Shown piece after piece: positions 9,399-18,400 of a stretch of 64,000 bases of DNA. This stretch comes from CAIYTF01 sp963664845 (GTDB lineage: Bacteria > Bacteroidota > Ignavibacteria > Ignavibacteriales > Ignavibacteriaceae): positions 1,984,001 to 2,048,000 of the forward strand of contig OY761615.1 of NCBI GenBank assembly GCA_963664845.1, given 5' to 3'. The position numbers were made by a program, and so were the translations under genes. Position 1 is the first letter of the stretch, and every line of letters begins with the position of its first letter. Below the pieces are notes generated by a model. The model was not told where the DNA came from, searched no databases, and saw nothing but the letters and a program-made list of their open reading frames with translations.

Positions 9399-9435
9399 GA
9401 ATCAGTGAAATCAAAATAATCAGCTAAATCAGTGG
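9399..9435. repeat. AATCAG-rich repeat segment
   Basis: Three imperfect AATCAG/AAATCA words separated by AT-rich linkers. The same vocabulary appears in a longer block at 11431-11609. Confidence 0.45.
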
Positions 9436-9443
9436 CAGAAAAA

Positions 9444-9522
9444 CTGTTCACATCGTTCACAGTTTGCGTTTTTGTGCTAAATTTCAAGTTATTTGCCTCC
9501 CAACTATGAACACTGTGAACGG
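9444..9522. repeat. Palindromic module A (variable arms, shared core)
   Basis: A 21-base left arm (9444-9464, built on GTTCAC words) pairs at 17 of 21 positions with a right arm (9502-9522, built on GTGAAC words). They enclose a 37-base core (9465-9501) starting TGCGTTTTT. The core clearly resembles that of module B 145 bases downstream, yet the arm sequences differ completely. Arms contain two imperfect 9-base units each. I know no named element of this design. Confidence 0.65.
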
Positions 9523-9544
9523 TGTGCCGGTATAAGTGGCACAC

Positions 9545-9598
9545 TAGCTTGGCGGGAATGACATTGTTCTGGCAGCCCTCCGTGTCCGCCAAAAGCTA
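9545..9598. repeat. Hairpin between modules A and B
   Basis: TAGCTTGGCGG (9545-9555) pairs with CCGCC-AA-AAGCTA (9586-9598), leaving two bulged bases. The loop is GC-richer than the flanks. It sits exactly between the two palindromic modules and may be part of the same element. Confidence 0.5.
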
Positions 9599-9609
9599 AA
9601 TACCATGCA

Positions 9610-9693
9610 TAGTGGTAATAGTGGTTATAGTTTGCGTTTTTTGTCCAAATTCGAAACATTTTTCACCCTTAACTATAACCACTATAACCTCCA
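9610..9693. repeat. Palindromic module B (variable arms, shared core)
   Basis: A 23-base left arm (9610-9632) and right arm (9671-9693) pair; the inner 15 bases (9618-9632 with 9671-9685) are perfectly complementary. The arms carry tandem 9-base words (ACTATAACC twice at 9672-9689). The 38-base core (9633-9670) starts TGCGTTTTTTGT and includes CAAATTCGAAACATTTTTC, which recurs at 11316-11334. Confidence 0.7.
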
Positions 9694-9796
9694 AGATCAA
9701 ATAACCCCGGGAATTATTCTCTTCCCGGCACAAACCCCTACTAAATTTGTTCTAAGACTGCGTTATGAAATCTATTGCGATGATATATCCCTTCCG

Positions 9797-10660
9797 CTAC
9801 TCAATTGGTATAAAAATGTCACTTTCGGAATCCTCGTTGTAGGGGCCTTTACTGCGCTCACCATACAATTCAAAACTGAATGGCGAGATCAGCCGGTAAT
9901 CGGTTTCCGGCAGGAACTGATTGTAGATGTACTTGTACGTATAACCCACCTTGTTGGCAAATCCTTTATGAACAAAGCGCAGATAGCGGCCCGCAGGAAT
10001 GGTCTTCACTACAAATTGCGGTTTCACGCCCGATATACCGTCAATTTCAACACCGATAAAAAAATACAGTCCCCCTGCTTCCTGCTTCTCAAACCAGTAT
10101 TGCACCTGGAAATAACGCTCTGGTTTAACACGGTTCTCAATTGCGCTCACCTCGTTCATAAACTGCCCCCAGATTCCGGAAAAGTCCAGTTCTTTGGAAA
10201 AGTCCGAAACGAAAAACGAAACTCCTGCCATCAGTATTTCCGGTAGCATCATCACCTCCGGTGGTTCATTCCGGGCCTTTTCTGATTGAAATATGTACTC
10301 TTCCGTTAATGGCTCAACCATAGCCGGCGATGCAAGCGGACTGCCGTTGCGTATTTCTGTTGGGTTTATCCCAAACTGCTTGCGAAAAGCGCGCGTAAAT
10401 GCTTCGTGACTGCCAAATTGAAAATCGAACGCGATTTCGATAATCCTCTTTTTTGTGTGACAGAGTTTCTTAGCCGCTTCCGTCAATCTGCGTTGCTGCA
10501 TATAGTTGCCGGGAGAAAAACCGGTCACACTCTGAAAGAGCCGGATGAAGTGATACAACGAGTAATGCGCCTCATGGGAAATGTCGGTAACGCTTAGCGG
10601 CTCCGTCAGGTTTTTCTCAATATACCGGATGGAATGTAATACTATCTCTTTATTTGTCAT
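9797..10660 (-). CDS. AraC-family transcriptional regulator with GyrI-like effector domain
   Basis: 287 residues. The N-terminal 105 residues form the double helix-turn-helix of AraC proteins (second helix pair includes FGSHEAFTRAFRKQFGINPTE). From about residue 120 to the end is a GyrI-like ligand domain (ILMAGVSFFVSDF to the acidic end SDIFIPI), as in Rob/SoxS-like and BmrR-type multidrug sensors. It should bind DNA and respond to small hydrophobic or cationic compounds. A longer plus-strand open frame covers the same DNA but has no protein logic. Its target could be itself or the neighbouring trmO, which lies upstream on the same strand. Confidence 0.88.
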   Translation of the reverse strand: MTNKEIVLHSIRYIEKNLTEPLSVTDISHEAHYSLYHFIRLFQSVTGFSPGNYMQQRRLTEAAKKLCHTKKRIIEIAFDFQFGSHEAFTRAFRKQFGINPTEIRNGSPLASPAMVEPLTEEYIFQSEKARNEPPEVMMLPEILMAGVSFFVSDFSKELDFSGIWGQFMNEVSAIENRVKPERYFQVQYWFEKQEAGGLYFFIGVEIDGISGVKPQFVVKTIPAGRYLRFVHKGFANKVGYTYKYIYNQFLPETDYRLISPFSFELYGERSKGPYNEDSESDIFIPIE

Positions 10661-10703
10661 TCGGGCGCCACGGGTTATTGTAATTAGTTATTGATTGCGA
10701 TAT

Positions 10704-11177
10704 CTAAAAATTAAATTCTTTGTGCCAGTCAAATGCTGCCGAATCCTCATACCACTCAGGCCAGTGTTTGCACCAGTCGGGCACACTGAGGTTTTTTATC
10801 CGGTCACTTCCGTGGTACGGTTTAATATCCACCACCGGCGAGCCGGGCTCCGCGTCAATATACGGCGTGTATATAATTCCTGCTTTGGCATCAATCCGTA
10901 TTACCTGAATCACCGACAGGAGCAACGGATTGGGGCGGACCGGTGAACGGGTGGCAAAAACACCAAGTTTATCGGGCCCTTTTTTGTATGGCTTATCAAC
11001 CGTAATTATCCGTCTCTGTGCCGGTTTTGCATAAAGGTGTCCCCACCACAACACCTGCAGAAAGCCAAATCCCTCGATATTCATAAGCCCTGCACGGTAA
11101 AGTTCGTCAATTTCGACAGTAAACAGCCGGTCATGAAATCCGGTCTTCCCTATGGCGCTAACTTCTATCTTTTCCAT
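10704..11177 (-). CDS. trmO: tRNA (adenine(37)-N6)-methyltransferase TrmO
   Basis: 157 residues, the usual size for a single-domain UPF0066/YaeB protein. The family signature GVFATRSPVRPNPLLLS is complete (about residues 73-89), and the opening IEVSAIGKTGF plus a mid-protein DIKPY are also typical. In E. coli TrmO uses S-adenosylmethionine to methylate t6A37 of tRNA-Thr. It is followed on the same strand by the AraC-GyrI gene, 43 bases on, perhaps co-transcribed. Confidence 0.87.
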   Translation of the reverse strand: MEKIEVSAIGKTGFHDRLFTVEIDELYRAGLMNIEGFGFLQVLWWGHLYAKPAQRRIITVDKPYKKGPDKLGVFATRSPVRPNPLLLSVIQVIRIDAKAGIIYTPYIDAEPGSPVVDIKPYHGSDRIKNLSVPDWCKHWPEWYEDSAAFDWHKEFNF

Positions 11178-11310
11178 AATTCCTTGTCCTAAATTATAAA
11201 TAATCTGTTGGTGTCACAAAATTAGCCAACTCATGGCCTGTATTCTTGATGCTGTTTGCGGAATCGTATCTTGTTTTTGACAGATATTGCTAATCGCAAG
11301 ACTGCATTAT

Positions 11311-11340
11311 TTGCTCAAATTCGAAACATTTTTCACCCTC
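11311..11340. repeat. Third copy of the palindromic-module core
   Basis: 27 of 30 bases match 9641-9670 of module B, including an identical 24-base block (11316-11339 versus 9646-9669). The flanks do not form the long inverted arms seen in modules A and B, so this looks like a solitary or decayed core. Confidence 0.75.
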
Positions 11341-11430
11341 CACTAAAAATACCCTGTCGAATAACATCAGCTCACCTGAAACAATGGACCTGCCGGCTGG
11401 TTGTCTGAAGTGTAGAGCAAGACAGGTTGT

Positions 11431-11609
11431 ATAATCAGTTAAATCAGTAGCTAAATCAGCACAACCTGTGGTAAATATCAGCTTTATCCTGAGGGCATTC
11501 TGTTGCCGGTCAACTGGCAGTAGCGCAGTGTATGGGATGTGGTATAATCAGTTAAATCAGCGGTAAATCAGCTTAATCTGTGGTAAAAATCAGCGTAATC
11601 TGCGGTAAA
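11431..11609. repeat. Degenerate AATCAG / CTGTGGTAAA repeat block
   Basis: Two similar sub-blocks start with TATAATCAGTTAAATCAG (11430 and 11543) and continue with variants of TAAATCAGC, AATCTGTGGTAAA and ATCAGCGTAATCTGCGGTAA. Words of this kind are common intergenic repeats in related genomes as far as I recall. The block ends just before the rpsT promoter. Confidence 0.65.
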
Positions 11610-11628
11610 AAAATATTTCCCCCATGAT

Positions 11629-11657
11629 TTGACAACTTTAAAAGGAATTTGTATATT
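11629..11657 (+). promoter_or_regulatory. rpsT promoter
   Basis: TTGACA (11629-11634), 17-base spacer, TATATT (11652-11657) continuing as TATATTTA, which also fits the Bacteroidota TAnnTTTG box. It ends 43 bases before the rpsT start. Confidence 0.75.
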
Positions 11658-11700
11658 TACCTACTTAATTCATAATTATTCCAAAGGTTTTTTGTAATTC

Positions 11701-11970
11701 ATGGCAAATCATAAGTCAGCGAAAAAACGTATTTTAACGAATGCTAAGAAGCGTGCGATCAACAAAAGTTCAAATTCCAAACTGAAAACACTTGTTGCTA
11801 AAGCGTTTGATGAAACAGAAAAAACAGTAGCAGAAACATCTTATAAAGAAGCTGTTTCTTATATCGATAAAATGGTTGATAAAGGCAGACTGCATAAAAA
11901 CACCGGTGCGCGCAAAAAATCGCAGCTCACCAAGCAGCTCAACAGCCTTACGCCAGCGGCCCAAGCCTAA
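11701..11970 (+). CDS. rpsT: 30S ribosomal protein S20
   Basis: 89 residues, the normal length for S20. The Lys-rich N-terminus MANHKSAKKRILTNAKKRAI is diagnostic, followed by the helical AFDETEKTVAET and YIDKMVDKGRLHKNTGARKKS segments. It binds 16S rRNA early in small-subunit assembly. It is monocistronic, with a clear promoter upstream and a strong terminator downstream. No good Shine-Dalgarno precedes the ATG (CAAAGGTTTTTTGTAATTC). Confidence 0.97.
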   Translation: MANHKSAKKRILTNAKKRAINKSSNSKLKTLVAKAFDETEKTVAETSYKEAVSYIDKMVDKGRLHKNTGARKKSQLTKQLNSLTPAAQA

Positions 11971-11993
11971 ATAGAAATTTACATTTTTAGTTT

Positions 11994-12030
11994 AGAGAAC
12001 GCCTCTTCCCGAGGCGTTCTCTGTTTATTT
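11994..12030 (+). terminator. rpsT terminator
   Basis: Perfect 12-bp stem AGAGAACGCCTC (11994-12005) / GAGGCGTTCTCT (12011-12022) with a 5-base loop and T-rich tail. It may also serve the convergent nitroreductase gene. Confidence 0.85.
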
Positions 12031-12123
12031 TAAATAACCGGCAATTGTTTTTCTTCCCTCTCAATTCTGTTTTTCATTTCTTTTATTCAGTACTGCACTC
12101 CATTCATTAACCCTGATAATCTG

Positions 12124-12765
12124 CTATTTTACTTTATAGCCAATAGTTTGCGCAATAATAATTTTTTGCTCTGTGCCCAACCCCAGTTTTTTCGCCAAAG
12201 CTTCTTTATCAATCATTGCCCTTACCACAACTGCCAGCTCCCGGGCTGCGCAATAAAGGTAAACGTTCTCTGCAATAAAAGCAGCGTCAGCCCCGCTCAA
12301 CAGCCATTTGTCCTCCGCGGCGGCAGCGCCCATTTTTGCCTGGTCTGAAACATAAATAAGGTTAAGCGGTGCGGTTTTGGCGTAGTCCTGCATTCCCGCA
12401 AGTGAGCGCACATCTTCCTGCAGCACTTCGTTCAGGGTGTTTCCTTTCGCATCATAGAGATAAGCTCCTTCAGCCAGAATGACATAGATTGCAATATCCT
12501 GCCAGTTTCTTGCCGAGGGGGCAGTCCGCTTACCGCTTTCCGGCCGGTTGATGCCGTTTGCAGCCCAAAGAAGGGTGGAAATTTCCTGCATTGAAATGGG
12601 TTTATCCGCGAATGTGCGTGAAGAAGTGCGCTCCTGCAGCGCCTGCATCAAAGGCATTTCCAGCTTCAAGTCTGGTTCCGGCAGTTGAATGACCTTTGCG
12701 TGTTGTGCTGCCAGCTCCAGCGACAGGCATAACAGAACCATAAGTAACGAGTAAAATAGTTTCAT
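12124..12765 (-). CDS. Exported nitroreductase-family (SagB-like) protein
   Basis: 213 residues with a signal peptide (MKLFYSLLMVLLCLSLELAAQ). The body is an FMN-dependent nitroreductase fold: RTSSRTFADKPISMQEISTLLW near the start, SARNWQDIAIYVIL in the middle and a C-terminal GLGTEQKIIIAQTIGYK. This is the small SagB/ThcOx-like type found as stand-alone exported proteins. An exported flavoprotein is unusual; the cofactor would have to be loaded before or during export. Substrate unknown. Convergent with rpsT. Confidence 0.82.
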   Translation of the reverse strand: MKLFYSLLMVLLCLSLELAAQHAKVIQLPEPDLKLEMPLMQALQERTSSRTFADKPISMQEISTLLWAANGINRPESGKRTAPSARNWQDIAIYVILAEGAYLYDAKGNTLNEVLQEDVRSLAGMQDYAKTAPLNLIYVSDQAKMGAAAAEDKWLLSGADAAFIAENVYLYCAARELAVVVRAMIDKEALAKKLGLGTEQKIIIAQTIGYKVK

Positions 12766-12835
12766 GAAAGTCCTTTCATTGTATTTGTAAGTTATATATG
12801 GATCAGGCGTTCCCGGGCGAAAGTGGCAAAACTGC

Positions 12836-13087
12836 TTAAAGGATAAGCTCGCCTTTCAGCTCACTGAATATCCGTTTCAAATCGGTGTATTCTGCCAAAG
12901 TCCCTTTTGGTAGGCGTCGCCTAACTCAGTAAAAGTTTTTGCAATCCCGTGTATCCTCACGCTAAGTACCTCATCCCGTATGCGCGGCAATCTCACAGCC
13001 AGCGCATCCAAACAAAGCTTAATTATGCTGAATTCTGTGCTGGAAGCATTATGCGGTACCCAACGTTTAATGCAGATGCTTTTTCAT
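12836..13087 (-). pseudogene. Decayed coding remnant, unrecognised
   Basis: On the minus strand a long open stretch (about 13083 to 12889) reads like protein: KRWVPHNASSTEFSIIKL, then LDALAVRLPRIRDEVLSVRI, then HGIAKTFTELGDAYQKGLWQ. A one-base shift at about 12892 leads into EYTDLKRIFSELKGELIL and a stop at 12836. An ATG at 13087-13085 starts MKKHLH but runs into a stop, so a second shift near 13065 is needed. The helical, charged composition argues for a former small protein; the family is not recognised. Confidence 0.35.
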
Positions 13088-13149
13088 TTGTTAAGATCAC
13101 TCTGCTCGCTGCTTAGATCGATCAATTCCCGGGTATCGGCAAAACCACT
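13084..13149 (-). pseudogene. C-terminal remnant of a second decayed ORF
   Basis: A short frame reads SGFADTRELIDLSSEQSDLNK and stops with TGA at 13086-13084, overlapping the ATG of the next remnant (ATGA). This is the layout of a translationally coupled gene pair, such as a toxin-antitoxin operon. Only fragments remain. Confidence 0.25.
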
Positions 13150-13684
13150 TTTTTAAAAGTGAGTTTTCAAAGTATGCTAAAGACTAACTGTAATAATACC
13201 GAATATTCCTATTTTTTGTGCTTTGCCTGAACAGATAAGGGGACCAGAAGTATCATGGGAAAAGACACATATTCTCATAATAAGGTCCGGATTTATCTCA
13301 GTGGAAACGCATTCCAACCCCGAAGCGGCAAGTAATTAACCGGACTGCATACATTTTATCTGTGCAGTCTCATCCGCATCGCGGATGGAGGATGCATCCA
13401 GGAATAGGTCCGGGCATTGGTCAGCATTTCTCCATAAAAATTAACCCATTGTAACCCGGATTTTTTATTAAATTTGGTTAAACAATATTGGCGGCTTATT
13501 GAACAGGGAAAAAGGCAAACACCCACAAAAACGGTAGTTTCAAAACAATTTTCCGAACACCGTATCCTCCTCAAGAAACCGTGGGAGGTCAGTAAACAGA
13601 ATGATTTTCAACTTCGGTTTGCCGCACAAAATAACCCTGTGGTTTATTATTTTATCGGAAGCAGTCAGAATAAAACACTAAAAA
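13150..13684. other. Intergenic DNA before the glycosyltransferase operon
   Basis: No supported gene. Short frames (26 codons at 13255, 82 codons at 13474 on plus; 72 codons on minus) lack protein character. A small hairpin TCCGCATCGCGGATGGA lies at about 13373-13389. The promoter of the GT4 operon must be here, but no clear boxes stand out. Confidence 0.4.
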
Positions 13685-14755
13685 ATGCAAATCCTCCACT
13701 TACAGACAGAACTCCAGCTTAGCTGCGGAGTAACCAGGGTTATTTTTCAACTTATGAAAAATGCTACGGCTGATAGCGCCCATTTCGTTCTCACGTTTGG
13801 AGGAAATGCGGTTTATAAGTTCAAAAAGGAACGCCTCTCGGTTCAGCTCATTCCGCGATCGATAAAATATGCGGCATTCCCCTGGCACGTGTATGCCATT
13901 TATCAATTTTGCAAAGCCAACAACATTTCTGTCATTCATGCCCATCACCGGTATTTTGACCTCGCTGCCAGTATTGCAGCACGGTTCCTCGGGATTCCGG
14001 TTATTACCTCCGTTCACAGCAAGGTTTCTTCAAAAAAATTCCTAAGCTATCGTGCTGACCATTTTATTGCCGTAAGCGCAACCATCAAAAACCATTTGGA
14101 AAAAACATTTGGGATTGATCCCCTGAATATAACTCTCATCAACAATTTCATTGATGAATTGGGTTTCGATACCGAAACACATGAAGAAGAGGGATTAAAA
14201 GCAGATCTGGGGATATTTGGCAACCGGACCATTATCGCGTTCATCGGAAGATTCAGCAAAGAAAAAGGAATCGACACTCTTATGCAGGCTTTTCGCAAAC
14301 TGCAATATGAATATGTCGATTTAACACTTCTGCTCATTGGTGACGGTGAAGAAAAACGTAATATTGTGAATCTCGTCCAGGCAAAATTTAAAGATGTGAA
14401 AATCATTGAAGCACAAGAAGATATTGCTCCTTATTACCAAATTGCCGACATCGTGGTCCTTCCTTCCCGGGTTGATCCCTATCCACTTGTCATGCTGGAA
14501 TGCGGATACATGCAGAAAGCCCTTATTGCTTCAAAAGTGGACGGAATTGCTGAATTCATCAAAGATGGCATCAACGGCGTGTTGGTGGAGCCGGGTAACA
14601 GCGAAGATTTAATCGTGGGATTCAGAAGGTTGCTGGATAATGCGGCATTTCGGTTTGAAATAGGAGAGCATTTGCACCGGAAAGTGATGGAAACGTCATT
14701 AAAAAGGCACATTCTCCCCAAATATTATTCACTGTATGCAACGGTAAAAAAATAG
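13685..14755 (+). CDS. GT4-family glycosyltransferase
   Basis: 356 residues, two Rossmann-like halves of the GT-B fold. The N-terminal acceptor half starts MQILHLQTELQLSCGVTRV with HAHHRYFDLAASIAARFLG. The donor half has IAFIGRFSKEKGIDTLMQAF (about 180-199), LLLIGDGEEK and the E-x7-E region VVLPSRVDPYPLVMLECGYM. It should transfer a sugar from a nucleotide donor to a lipid-linked or polysaccharide acceptor at the cytoplasmic membrane. It is first of four tightly packed genes; its TAG directly abuts the ATG of the WecG-family gene. Confidence 0.9.
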   Translation: MQILHLQTELQLSCGVTRVIFQLMKNATADSAHFVLTFGGNAVYKFKKERLSVQLIPRSIKYAAFPWHVYAIYQFCKANNISVIHAHHRYFDLAASIAARFLGIPVITSVHSKVSSKKFLSYRADHFIAVSATIKNHLEKTFGIDPLNITLINNFIDELGFDTETHEEEGLKADLGIFGNRTIIAFIGRFSKEKGIDTLMQAFRKLQYEYVDLTLLLIGDGEEKRNIVNLVQAKFKDVKIIEAQEDIAPYYQIADIVVLPSRVDPYPLVMLECGYMQKALIASKVDGIAEFIKDGINGVLVEPGNSEDLIVGFRRLLDNAAFRFEIGEHLHRKVMETSLKRHILPKYYSLYATVKK

Positions 14756-15490
14756 ATGACAGATGGTTCTTCTGTTTCCCTGTTTGGCATTTCCATTGCT
14801 AACACTTCCTATGAAGCATTACTGGATGCCATCAATAAAGCAATCAGGCAAAAGCAGAAAATAACCATTACTTATGCAAACCAGAATTCATTAAATATAG
14901 TTTATCAGCATCCGGAAACGGCGGCAGTTTTCAACTCCATCCGGATCGTGCATCCTGATGGAACAGGAATCCACCTGGCCTCAGGCTTTCTCTATGGGAA
15001 TAAAGGGCTTGCAAAAAGGCTCACGGGTTCTGATCTTTACAGTCTGATTCTGACAAATTGCTGCGAAACCGGCGCCAAAATCTTTTTTTTTGGCGATACC
15101 GAAGCAACATTATCCCACGTAAAAATTCGTTTTAGCAACTCACTTTTTGCAGGTGCTGTCAGTGGGTTTAACTTCAACACCGAAGAGGTGTTACGGCAAA
15201 TTACCGCGGCACAACCAGACATTGTTATGGTAGGATTGGGTTCACCTTTACAGGAACAATGGATTGCGCAAAACGCAGCCAGGATAGATGCACCGGTGAT
15301 CATTGCTGTGGGAGAAGGGATCAGGATTGCTGCAGGAACAAAAAGGCGCGGTCCTTTATGGATGCAAAAAGCCGGACTTGAATGGCTGGTTCGCCTCTGT
15401 TTTGACCCGGGCCGTCTGTGGAAAAGATATTGTATCGGGATACCGGTATTTATGTATAGAATAATTAAAGAAAAGTTAAACTTGAGGTAA
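14756..15490 (+). CDS. WecG/TagA/CpsF-family glycosyltransferase (GT26)
   Basis: 244 residues, the usual length. Family marks: NQNSLNIVYQHPE near residue 44, the HPDGTGI acceptor/donor motif (about 63-69), FFFGDTEATL, and VGLGSPLQEQWI (about 159-170). These enzymes add N-acetylmannosamine(uronate) or a related sugar to undecaprenyl-linked intermediates of surface glycans. Immediate adjacency to the GT4 gene and to a C25 peptidase (1-base gap) implies one operon. The acceptor glycan could be a cell-surface anchor polysaccharide. Confidence 0.9.
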   Translation: MTDGSSVSLFGISIANTSYEALLDAINKAIRQKQKITITYANQNSLNIVYQHPETAAVFNSIRIVHPDGTGIHLASGFLYGNKGLAKRLTGSDLYSLILTNCCETGAKIFFFGDTEATLSHVKIRFSNSLFAGAVSGFNFNTEEVLRQITAAQPDIVMVGLGSPLQEQWIAQNAARIDAPVIIAVGEGIRIAAGTKRRGPLWMQKAGLEWLVRLCFDPGRLWKRYCIGIPVFMYRIIKEKLNLR

Positions 15491-15491
15491 C

Positions 15492-18400
15492 ATGCGTTAT
15501 TTGTCGCTCATTGGATTACTCAGTATTATATTTTGCCAAACTGGCACTTCTCAAAACGTAAATGCAAAAACAGCATTGCACAACAATGGGTTTGAAATTA
15601 CCGTTCAGTCTCCCATGCTACACCGGTCTTTTGCAAAAAGCGGATCAAATACTGTAATCGACTATACAGATTATACTGATCCCTCAAAAGCAGGAACACT
15701 TAAGCTTCCTTATCAGGACTTGATAATTGCCGTGCCACCAAACAGCAAACCTTCCATCACTTTGTCTCCCATCAAATCGGAAATAATTGCCAACGCATCC
15801 GTACGCCTGAATCCAAAACAAGTCTGGAATGGTAAAGATGCCTATGAATTGGAAGAACAGACTAGACCAACTGCACAAGTCACTTCGCTGCCTTTGCAGT
15901 TTGAAGTGGTAAACTATTTTTGGTATCGGGATCTTTATTGTGCCCATGTCCGGGTCAGACTTGCGGCATACAACTATTCTGGCAATTCAGTTGATGAGCT
16001 GTCTTCATATAAAATTTCCGTCTCCATACCGGGAGGCATTTCAACAGCTCTAAAACCCTATGTGCCCCACAACGAGTTTGAACAACAATTTTCCGCAGGT
16101 ATTGCCAATGCAGATATAGCCGAAACCTTAAGAAGCGCTCAGCCCAAACCACAGAACGATCCAACTCTGGATTGGATCTCTCTCGGATCAACATATGTAA
16201 AAATTGGGGTTTGTGAGGATCGGATATATCGCATTTCCAGGCACGATCTGGAAAATCTGGGTATTGGCACTTCAGCCATACAACCTTACACCTTAAAGAT
16301 TTTCGAAAGCGGTACCGAAATACCCATTTTTGTTTCCAGCCCGGACTCGACTGTCTTTGCGTCTTCAGACTACATAGAATTTTACGGGAAAAAGAACTAT
16401 TCGAAAATTTCCCCACGATTGGTCAATCCCGACACAGAACCGTACTATACCTACTTAAATGTGTTCAGCGACACCAGCGTTTATTTCCTTACCTGGGGAG
16501 GAAATTCCGGGAAACGTGCGCCAATCCAGAACAGCTCACTTACCGGTATTTCGGAAACGCTGGAATACTATACGGATTTTATTCATGCGGAAAAAGACGC
16601 CATCTTTCAGGACGTTTCCGCAACTGATCCTTATAAAAACCAGGATCCAACCCGCCTTGATGCTAAAGCGTGGTTTAATGACTATGTGTATGGTGGAAAC
16701 AACTCAACAGGGATTGTCAATGTACAGGCCAGCGATGTCATTCCTGGCAAAAATGCGTCAATTTATTCGCGGTTAATCTCATCAGGATCGGATGTACAAT
16801 ACAACTCTCACTCGCTTTCGCTTGCATTAAAAGTTTTCCCCAATAAGACTTCGGATACACTTACCACAAGTGTTGACCAAAGAACAATTAACCGAAACGA
16901 TATTGTCGTCCTGCGAGGAAATATCCCCTCCGATTCCATCAAAACCGGCCTCAACACAATCTGTGTGCGAAACTGGAAAAATGGAACCTCGGTTAATAAT
17001 CTGCTGTTGGACTGGGTTGAATTGGAATATCCCCGCGCACTGAAAGCAAAGAACGACTCACTCTATTTCGAATACCTTGACAGTAATATGGTTACTGCTC
17101 CAAGAATACTTAAAGTGAGTAATCTGAGCACTACCCTTCAAGACACCGCATATACCGTGTACCGGATTAAACCTTCAATCGCGAAAATAACAGGCGCGGT
17201 TAAATCTGGGAATTCGCTTTCCTTTTCGGATAATGTTGGTTTCGGTTCAGCATATTATATTATTGCCAACACCATGATCAACGAGGCAAAACCTCTTTAC
17301 CAGAAAAAGAAAACTTTTACTAACCTGCGCAACCCTTCACGGAAAGCAGACTATATCGCCATTGCACATCCATCGATGCTTGGTGCCGCAACAACCTATA
17401 CGGGATTTATTAAAGACCATTATAAAACCGATACCACCCTTGTAATGGTTGACGACATATATGACGAGTTCGCCTATGGCTATCCCGTTCCTTCAAGCAT
17501 AAGAGCTTTTTTGAAGGCTGCGTTCCAAAACTGGCAATCACCCAAGCCATCCGCACTCATGATCCTGGGACAGGCATGCTATGACTACAAAAATTATTAT
17601 GACCAACAGAAGCATGACCAAACCAACTTTAATCTGGTACCCTCTTATGGTGAACCGGTTTCCGATACATGGTATACAATGTTTGGGGACACCAGTCTCC
17701 CTCTGCAGCAGATGCTTGTGGGAAGACTTCCCGCAAAAAAGGAAGCCGATATCCTGGACTATTTAACCAAACACCAAAAATATGTTTCGCAACGACTGGA
17801 CCTCTGGAACAAACGTGCCCTACTGTTCTCCGGTGGCGACGCCGCTGACACCAATCAATTGAAACAGCTCAAGGCTGTCAATGATCAAATTGTAAGCTCC
17901 GCTGCGGCACCCAAACCGCTGTCAATGAACAGTGATCACTTTTATAAGATCAAAAAAGGTGAAACGACCTATTCGTTCGGCCCGTTTGATGCAAGTTATG
18001 TGCAACGGGCCCTTGACATCGGAGGCCTCTTTATTTCCTACATTGGACACAGCGCCACACGAACCTGGGACAACAGTATTGATGACCCTAACCAATTGTT
18101 AAATAAAAATGCCAAGAGCCCGCTGGTAACAGATTTTGGCTGTTCCACCAATCGATTTGCTGAACCAAATGTAAGTGCCTTTGGTGAACTGTTTATCAAC
18201 ACCGGGCAGACCATCAGTTATTTGGGAAACAGCTCTTTTGGATTTCTCAATACGACCACCACTGTCCCGCAAATGTTCTATAGCATTCTTCTCAAAGATT
18301 CGGTGCGGCAAATTGCCCAGGCACATTTCAACGCAAAACTCCGTATGTTCACCAATCTGGGGACATCCAACGCCTATCGTATTTTCGCGTTGACGAACCT

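Larger units (their letters stand above)
11178..11628. other. Repeat-rich intergenic region upstream of rpsT
   Basis: No gene supported. It holds a third copy of the module core and a block of AATCAG/CTGTGGTAAA repeats, both listed separately. The rpsT promoter follows at its right end. Confidence 0.6.

Noticed and set aside
9190..9700. CRISPR array or integron attC cassette array
   Set aside because: Repeats are palindromic modules with differing arms, not identical repeats with equal spacers; no attC consensus boxes and no cas or integrase gene.
9605..10246. 213-codon plus-strand open frame
   Set aside because: It is antisense to the AraC-GyrI gene and has no family character; the minus-strand protein is clearly real.
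13474..13722. 82-codon plus-strand open frame overlapping the GT4 start
   Set aside because: Overlaps the well-supported GT4 gene and shows no conserved features.
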